From Schistosoma mansoni (taxonomy: Eukaryota; Platyhelminthes; Trematoda; Strigeidida; Schistosomatidae): 64,000 nucleotides of DNA. The notes beneath the pieces are model-generated. The model was given only the letters and a program-made list of their open reading frames with translations. It did no database searches and was not told the origin of the DNA. Both the position numbers and the translations under genes were made by a program. Shown piece after piece: positions 30,101 through 39,700 of this stretch. The stretch covers positions 19,902,757 through 19,966,756 of the forward strand of contig NC_031496.1 in assembly GCF_000237925.1 (NCBI RefSeq), given 5' to 3'. The stretch's first letter is position 1; the number at the start of each line of letters is the position of its first letter.

Positions 30101-30706
30101 AGGAAACATCAATCACCAAACAATGCGGATAAGACATCATTCAACTATTGAAATCAGGGTTCAACGTTAGTTATAATGGTACAGTTGCATTCATTCTTCA
30201 TATTTTTCTTCTTTTAAATCATGAATGGAGTGTCACTCCTTAAGTTTCACTCTCCTACCTATAGTATTTCCTCGTACTGTATTTCTCATATTTAGATCTT
30301 TCTTTTTTTTACATCTAATACAGGAAATTTTCTACGATGCGCACACCGCGCTGATATGAAGTATGACGACACGTATCGATACACATTCTTCCCAGGTCCT
30401 TTCATAACAATGAATGAACATCAAAACCACTAGTTTGCTCTACATAGATTTTCACTATTATTTCATTCTAAATTATTTTATACCATAAGTTTAATACGAA
30501 AGTAAAAGAAATTTACCTGTATAATTGGGCAATCATTGAAAAATTTAGCAAATGTGTTAACATTTATTGTAGCTGACATTAGAACTACACGAAGTTTTGG
30601 ACGGACAACTATAAGACATTTAACAAGTCCTAATAAACAATCAGTTTGCCAGTGACGTTCATGTACCTGTTCAAGAAATAATAGTATTTCAGTATTATTA
30701 CTGCTG

Positions 30707-30744
<38 letters not shown>

Positions 30745-33700
30745 CTTACATTAAACTAAGGAATACTAATAGTAAGAAAAAAAGGTACGTAGGACCTTTA
30801 CTTAGTTTTCAATCGTTCTTATCATCAGATGATTGACAAAAACGGGAAATGAGAAAGTAAAGCTATATTTACTGTTTTAAGTCATATAATGATTAAGAAG
30901 AGTTAGGAAACGAGATGAATTAAGCGCAATACTGGCTAAAAAAACACCATAAGAAGAAAATAAGAGAAGACATAATCAGCTGTTAACACCATCATTTTTG
31001 AAATAAAGTTGTTCATCGAATCAAATATAAATGTAATGCCGGAAAGATACAAATACTAAGCCAATTTCAAATCGACCAAAAGTAGGAATTTTCTCCATTA
31101 CAGATTAAATTTTTTGAGTATGGAGTTGTGGAGATTGTCGAGTTTCACTGAAATCATGGACCGATTAATGTTAGATTACTATCGAAAATCTGAACGCACT
31201 GGATGGCGATTTCGTTTTATCATGAGACTTTTCAGAAGTGTGCATCCACGATCCCGCACACGGGACTTGTAACTAGGATCTTTGATCCCGCGCGAACGCT
31301 TAAGCACTAAACCACTAACCCGGTATCCAACAGTGTTAATGTATAAATTCAGCCGTCTAGTGCTTTCAGATTTTCGATGGTCTAACATTGATCGGTTTAT
31401 GATTTCAATAAAAACCAAATCTTATCGAGTCGGACTATTTATATTTAAATAATTAGATGAATCGTGGAAAAACACAATATGAAGTCCTTTGTCTTATTTA
31501 TGAACCCTTCCAGACAGGCATATGGATTAGGGATAAGATTATGCGTTGCCGGATCGATATTTTTTTAAAAAGACAAGGCCTATTTGTGAGAATAATTATC
31601 TTAGATAACTTCATCACCGGGTTCTGAAGAAATGTCTTATATTGAGTCACGAAAAGTTAGGAATACGATTTCTCTACTCATTGGGATATAACAAAAAAAT
31701 ATATTTACTATTAACTTTCTACCTAAGGCTCAATTTATTTGAAACTATCAAGTTCAACCTTAGCATTGACATCTATAAACTTAGGCCCTACAGTTTTCAA
31801 TCCATAATTATTGTATTCTAATGGCCAAAATTGGAAATACGGAAATAAGTTGTGAGCGAATTAGATGTTATACGCTAAATAGTGAATATTTACAGTGATT
31901 ACAGATTAAATATGCCCAAAATATGTCACTCGTAAGTTTGAAAGGTCGTTCAAGATAGGAATAGGAAGATTGATACTAAACAGTACTTATATATGATAAT
32001 GGATTAAAAATAATTAGCAAGCAAGTGAACTGGAGGTTTTACCTAGGCAGTACATATATAACAAGGCTATCACCAAAACCAAAACAACTGTCAGTTCCAT
32101 TGTCAACATCATGAACTAATCCTAATTAAATAACCACCAGACGGCTATTTCATCCCAGCATGGGACTCCTCAGTAGTGTGCATCCACGAACCCAGCACTG
32201 TTAATCTCTCGCACGAACGCTTAACCATTATACTACTGAGCTGCAACCAATAGCTTACATATTTAACTTCAATCGACTAGTAATATAAATCAACCAACTT
32301 CAAACGTATTTGCTTAACTATAAAATAACTGTTCCCTCATTAGTTAACGTATATTCTATCTTTACGGCCATATTGAACTAGCCATTTTGTGGTTGTCTGT
32401 TTTGAGAGCTGACCGCTGTTGCTGAGTTTACCAGTATGAATGTGAGTTTCTTAACCAAAGCCACTTACTATAAACACTTGTAAATAAATCTCGCAGGAAC
32501 CTAAGACAACTCTCTGAATCCAACTGACCTTGGGTGATTCATGCAAGTGATAATGATATGTGACCACTTAAAGAGACAAAGTGTATTGCGATGTGCAGTT
32601 ATTTGAATTAGTGGTCACATTTAAAATTGATGAAAGAAGTCATCACTAAAACTAGACAATATGAAAACCAGTTACCATTAGATTTGAAGTAGTGCCACAA
32701 TTAAACGTGGGGAACTGTGAAGAAATGATGTCCCACTAAACCAGACAAGTTTTGTACAGAAGGCAAATAATCTCACTCTTTTATTTTTAAAGTTGAGTTG
32801 ACTACTGATTAAACAAAAAAGTAGTCAGAGTATTAATTGGGATTTCGTCTATAACCATTTGTTAGACTCAGATACACAAAAATCACCATGACTCTCAGAA
32901 TTATCCATGTGTTAAAACTATACATTGAAGATAAACGGACCTCTCTTAAATATTTCATCGCGGTATACGTGAATTGGCCGTTGAAAGCTGAGAAATAAAA
33001 CAGTTCAACAAAAGTTCTAATTCAAATGGAATACTTAATTTGAGTTAGACGATAACAATGTCAAGGTAGTTTGGTCAAAAATATTTTGAGAAATCCACCA
33101 ATTATCGGATTTCGGTAAAAAACGCTAGACCAGGAGAAAAAGACAGTAGTATAGAGTGAAAGCTAACTCAATAAGGTACGATTTTCCTGTCGCTTTATTG
33201 TCATGTCTGGAGCAAAACAGTTACCTTATCGTCAAATTGATAATAAAAACAATATCAACCTCACTTAAAGAAAACGACTTGATGAATCGGCATGTTACTG
33301 TATGATTTTACTCTTTATAATACTTAGTGCGGAATGAAAGAGGGTAACTATGGTATTTTTAGAGAATAGAACAAACTAGTGTATGTAGTACGCCGAACAG
33401 TCTTGGTATTCATAACTTGCTTCGGATTTTCATGAAGAAATTTTAGATACATTTCATCTTCATATGATGGGGAAACGTTAAGCCTGATAGCCAGCTTTTA
33501 ATTCCACTGGCAAGTGAATGATTTCGAAAGAACCAGTATCCTATAATCGCTTACGTCTCAAATGACATTTCATTATGATCATTTTTTGTACTAATATATT
33601 GTATGTGCCATAGGAAATATTTAAATTCCTTTATCAGTTGAATTATATTCTAGCACCAGTTCGATTGAGGATCCACGTAGATGATTGCATCCTTTATCAA

Positions 33701-36700
33701 TCAACAATATATTTATCATTTTACCAATAAAAACTTGCTCATAACAAATTCTGAAGCCTTCTTTATAACACCTGTTGATGTTCACGAAATAATGATGAAA
33801 CTGAACAAGCCGAGCCGGTTTTTGGAAATTTTTCAGCCAGAATTCAAGGAATCGTTGTCTAAAGGATTATATTTCCGCCAAAATTAACTGTGTTAACAAC
33901 TCGTTTGATTTTTTGAGCCAGGGAATTTATTCGAAACTTTGTTACTTAAGGTCTGGATTTCTGGTCGAGCTTCTGCTAAATAAATGCCCAAAACCGAGTC
34001 TATTTTAGATAAATCCATTAATTTTTAATATATTCAAGCCACAACATTTCGAAGGTCCACCGCAATTCTTAGAATTTCATCAATTGTCAACCATCATAAA
34101 TTACCAAAAGAGTAGTTTCTACAAGATAGATTATACGATTAGTAGTTTAAAAGGAAGGATTTTTTGGTGTTTTTCCTGATGTGTACTCTGGCTACAATGA
34201 CCAGTGAAATATTAATTTTCAATACGTTCCAGCGCTCCGGAATTGATTTCTTGTGAAACAGTAACTGAATAGTCGAAGGAATTAATTTTTAATACTTAGC
34301 TTGTTTGTTTTAGAAGGTTGATGATGAAAGGAAGATATTTTTCTGATGTTCAACAAAAAGAAGTGAGGTTGTTATTGATCAAATAATATTACTTTTAGAG
34401 GTGACTACATGGCAAAGAAAATTATGTCTTGAACGTACTACATCAATCAAAGAATGGATTTCAAAAGGTTAAATGATATGATACCACAGTCTTTGGGAAC
34501 AATCAACAGAAATTCTTAAGTAAATAAAATTCCCGTCTTTTTAACCCTCCATGAGATAGTTTAAATGTTCATCCATAAAACACAAATTTTATTTAGATAA
34601 CTTATGTGTGATATTCCTGTCATTTGTTCGTACTACCGAATGTTAAAATTCAAAGGGATTATATAATTCAGTATATAACCCATAGTTAAATAATATACGG
34701 AGTTTTCACCAAATTATGTTGGAAAGTTGGTAACTACGTGTGAAGAAAATCCATAGTACTACTAAAAGAAATTTCATGCTTGAATTTCTTAAGCTCAACA
34801 CAAATTTCCTTTCAGAATTATACATTTCGCCTAATTTATCTTTAGTTTTATAATAAGTCTATTCAAAGCATTACATGGAACAAATTTCATATTTGAGCAT
34901 ATAACCTTCTTACTTACTTCATCAAGAACGATGACATCATAGTCGTTCAGAAATGGATCCCTCTGCATTTGACGTAACAATAAACCCTCTGTGAGAAAAA
35001 GAATTCGTGTAGCCTTAGTACGACTTCGTTCAAAACGGACCTAACAAAATATTTTTTCAGGAAAATATAGGCGTATTTTGTTAGTAGAATAAATTCATAC
35101 ATTTATACAATAAGATGAAAACAAATTTAATTCCGCTCTGAAAACTGATGGCAATTAAAATCACCAATCACTGTCCTTTTTATTCATAGGTTTTCATAAC
35201 ATATCAGATCAAAAAGATCTGATTCTCTATACAAGCACCAAGATATTATCTTTAGGGAAATCATGATATAATTTTGGTAGTAACTAGTAGGGAAATTCGC
35301 AAAGTACGTTACATTTAATATGAGACCACACACTGGATGATATATACTTACATTGGCACTTCCAATGAGATATGAACTTAGAAAGCAGTCCACATCAGTT
35401 CTCATTCGTATATTAGACTTTAATTGAAGTATGCACTGAAAATCATATTATTCAGAATGAGTAAGAAGAGTTGAAACCCAAAAACTGATGTTTTTTTAAT
35501 TTGTCAAAATCTTTATTCAACCAGAATGTATCAGAAGAACAGTGAACTTATGTGTTTGTGTTTCCCTGTTGTTAGTACTAAAGATTATATTTTGATAAAT
35601 TTTTGTTTGCGTATATTTATCTTCAGTAGATATTACGATATTAGGATTATTGATAGAAGTAGAATCCAGGATATGAATCCCCTCCCCCTACATGGGGCAC
35701 GTTGAGTGAACGCACCTGAATTTCAGTACACATATTCGCAATCATTTGAGAATAAGATATATAACTTTAAACTAGTCCTATAAAAGGTAAGTTCTGTTTA
35801 CTGAAATTAAGAGTTTCATGATAACTAGAAAGTATTTTTAAAAATCTCGTCCCAACTTACTTGATATCCAACCTTAGAGCCTCTTTCATTCAACATCTCA
35901 GTACTTACACGTGCGGCCAAACTAATACACGCGATGCGACGAGGTTGAGTAACAGCAATATTTTGATAGGAGTTAGGTCCAGGTGTATCATTCAAGTTTG
36001 ATTCACCATAATATAGGTACTGTGGTACTTGTGTTGACTTTCCACAACCAGTATCACCAGCGACTATAACAACTTGATGTTTAGATAGTGTGGATAATAA
36101 TTCTGTTCTAAAGTTAGCGATCGGTAGAACACTTTGATCTATTCTAAGTTTCACAATTCGAGCGAACTAATAGATAATTAAAATAAAAAGGTACTTATTA
36201 AGTAAAAAATGTGGTCATGAAAAAAGAGGATTAAAATAAACATTTCTTCTAAATGTTTGCAAACAGCTCTGGGTGAAATTATCAATGCTTTTTCTGGAGA
36301 AAAACAATTAAGAAATAAATGAAGACCTAGAACTTAGTAAATGAAGACGGATCATTTCCAGTTTGAAAAGCTTTCTATTTTAGTCATACAAGTGTGTGAA
36401 ACTACCCCACTTAGTTGTTCGATATTCTCCCGTCCTGAAAAAGCCATGACTCTTGGAGAAACAAATTAAAGTACCTATGGACTAACCTTACAATGAGAGC
36501 GAGAAGTAATAAATTAATCTTGCATGTTAAACGAAAACAAAGCTCATTTATTTCAGACTAGTTGAGACGTTTCCTTAGACGTTTGGAACAAATTACGGGG
36601 GATTATTGTTTAAAACGAACGCCTCGTGACTGAATATAGTAATACAGGAGAGATTTTCTCGTATCTCTGGGTTATAATAGGAGTTTAGAAGTAGGCGGGT

Positions 36701-39700
36701 ACCGATTCCCAGTCCAAAAAGTTGTATTTACCTAAAGATATATTTTACCAGACCAAGAAACTTGACTAAACATCGATAGGACCACAAACAGTGAGCACCA
36801 TAGTTTCAGTAACTAGAAATAGTTTTAAGTTTCAAGGCAAAGTTTTGGTGTTGGCTTCGCCGCGTGTAATATGAATAACTTCCCAACACTAATCAGGACC
36901 TTCCTTAATACTGTGCCTTAATTATCAAGATCTAGGTAGTCGTGTGTCTGCAATCATCATCGATAAATGATTAGATCTTATCCCAATAATCTCACGATAA
37001 GTAAAGATAAAGACTGTTAAACATCTGCTCCTTTGAAAAGCACTTAACTAACGATTACCCAAGACCATCAGCCCCGTCATTACCTTCACAATTTTCTTCA
37101 TACCCTTTCGGTAAAGAATTGCTTAAAACAACTCCCGCTAACCCCGACTATTGTAGTTGGTGCTAACTGTATGACCTAACGAACTAGCAACTCTAGTCTG
37201 TCAAAAGAGAGATTTAAACTGTATTCCGAATATTTCAATGCCTATACTATGCATCACATGCCCCCGAATGCCCTGGTACGGTACAGGGAGAGTCTGCTCT
37301 CCCTCTCGAAATGCTCTCACATGGCCACGCGCATATAGCCTCTGCCAGGGAAGTCCTACTCACTGCCTTCTCGTGGCATTACTGTTGTTTACTAAATTGA
37401 GAGGACGAAAAGCGAATGTCCGGCGCTTTAACCGGGTTGGTGGATGTGGAGGATCTACCTAGGGGAGTTGGAAGACCCTGATTCCAAACCAATGGTGCAC
37501 ATGGGCTCCAGTATCCTGAGGGAACAAATGGCATATGAATCAATCGTTGGTCATCGGCTACCATGGGACTGCATCTCCTCACGATGCTCCACTGCCTTTT
37601 GGATAAGACCTTTAGGTCGAAGGCTCCGGGTGTGGCCCCCTACCACCTGCTTCAGTTTGGGCACCTGGGCAGTATCCCAGCCCTCACACAAATCAAATGA
37701 GATTTGCGCGGCGCATATGTATGTGGTGCTTCCTTGTACCAATATTTATGTTTAAATAAATAAATAATATCACATCGGAAATCATGATGTGAGAACAAAA
37801 GAAACAAAGAATACGGTGGTAATTAGCGGTATTAAAAAATTTCTTGAACCTGTTAAGAGTACAACGACTACAACTGTTGTTATTGGTACTTCAACAAGAA
37901 AACCGTGAATCGAATAATGGGAATAGGAACACGAAGGCGCTAAATGAATACACTAATTTTAAAATGATTTACACTGGTTAGTATTCAGACATGTATATAT
38001 TAAACTGAGTAGTACTTGACATTAGTTGACTAATAATTTGTTGAATACAGATACAAAATATCATAAATGTAACCATCTATTACCAACAGATATAACTAAC
38101 ATGACTACTCCTTCCTCAAATGTAATTAAATGTCGCAGACGATTGGAAAAGGAAATTAAGATGATAGGTTACTGATGTTCTTATTGGATTTTTACTCGCA
38201 GTATCGAAAATGTCTAGCTGTCACGGAAAAGCAGCCGAAAAAGACGGCTTGTTGGGTCGTTTTTACAGCAGTTATGTGTAGTAATCAAAATTATAGACGA
38301 TTCAGACAAACTTGTGGCTGCATCAATTATATAGCTTGTTTGACTAGACATTGATAGCGTTGCTTTATCTTTAATACACTTAAGACAGCTTCAACAAACA
38401 TAAACCAGGAAAAAAAGCCAGTTCTTGACTGAAATGATGGTTGAAGTTATAGATGTTAGAAGAAAATTCCCTTCAGTTGTTCTCAATAGAAATATTTGAG
38501 TCGGATGGGTTTAATTAATAATGTTGACTCCATACTATAAATTCGTCATGAATGTCATTTTAGAAGAAACGCAGAGGCTTGGTGGTCGAAACACTAACCC
38601 CCTAACCAGTAACTTACATGTTAGAACACAGATACAATTACTTTTGTTTGGGTACTACACAAACTGTGTAGCTCAAAGCCTAGTACATAAATGTGGACGT
38701 TGTGCGAGCTAAACTAAAATACTAAAAATTCAAAAGTAGCACACTTAATTTGATTTGGTTGATCTTTTTTCTAGATTTACTAAAGCTGACTCAAAGCATC
38801 TAATACAATACAGTTAACTGAAAATACAGACAAAATTCTTTCTTCCGAACATCCTCAATGCCCTTGTAAGAATACTTAAAACAAAAAGTCACATTTTCCA
38901 AGGTTAGTGTTGTCGTAATGTTTGGGTTTGTTATTAACTGAAATGAGATAGTATAGTGGTTTAATGACTTTACTATATAACTCGGTACATTTAATTTGTC
39001 TTGATGACATAAGTGAAGTTTAAACATATTAATTAGATAACCTACTTCAAATTTTACCATAGATGAGATTATTATCTATTACTACTTATCGATGACGGTA
39101 AGGAACATTAATATACAAATGAACTATTATTCCTAACTTTATATTATAAAACGTTTGGTACAAAATGGGACTAAAACGGCATCAAACAAAGCAAAATGAT
39201 ATGGTGAATAAAACAGGAAAGTATCGCGAAACCGATATATAAATAAGAATACTATGTATTCAAAAATACACTTTAATTAGGTGGGAAAAAACTAATGCTA
39301 CTTTTCAAATAATACGTATATCTTACTTCAGTGAAGAACCCAATGGAAAACTAAGGCGTGATCATCATAAGCAGTGATGGATGGTGGCTGGCAGTGGAAT
39401 CCATGACGCATGTTTCGCCCTATTCTGGACTCGTCAGCTGGATGTATTTGCTCCCCAGAGTTGTGTACTCAGGGAAGATTCAAACAACCAATACAAAAAT
39501 GAACTTAAAAGTGACAGCCAGAGATCTATATTTTCGGCTATGTCTGATAACATTTCATGCTGCTGAGGTGCGTAGTTTCTAAAATTCTACCAACAGAACA
39601 ATAATAGACCAACAGATATCAGCCTATCATTCATTTCTCTATGCGATATAGTAAACAATATCGGTTTGATTTTCCCATCCTATCTCAGAGTCAGCAAATA

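Larger units (their letters stand above)
30667..34917. other. DHX34 intron 4
   Basis: About 4.3 kb with a (TA)n tract (30710-30742) and two tRNA-like SINE copies (31195-31400, 32105-32270). The rest shows no exon or named element. Confidence 0.6.

Noticed and set aside
33681-33887. 68-codon plus-strand frame (starts [17 protein letters not shown])
   Set aside because: Inside DHX34 intron 4, no domain, no splice-site support and AT-rich composition like the surroundings.
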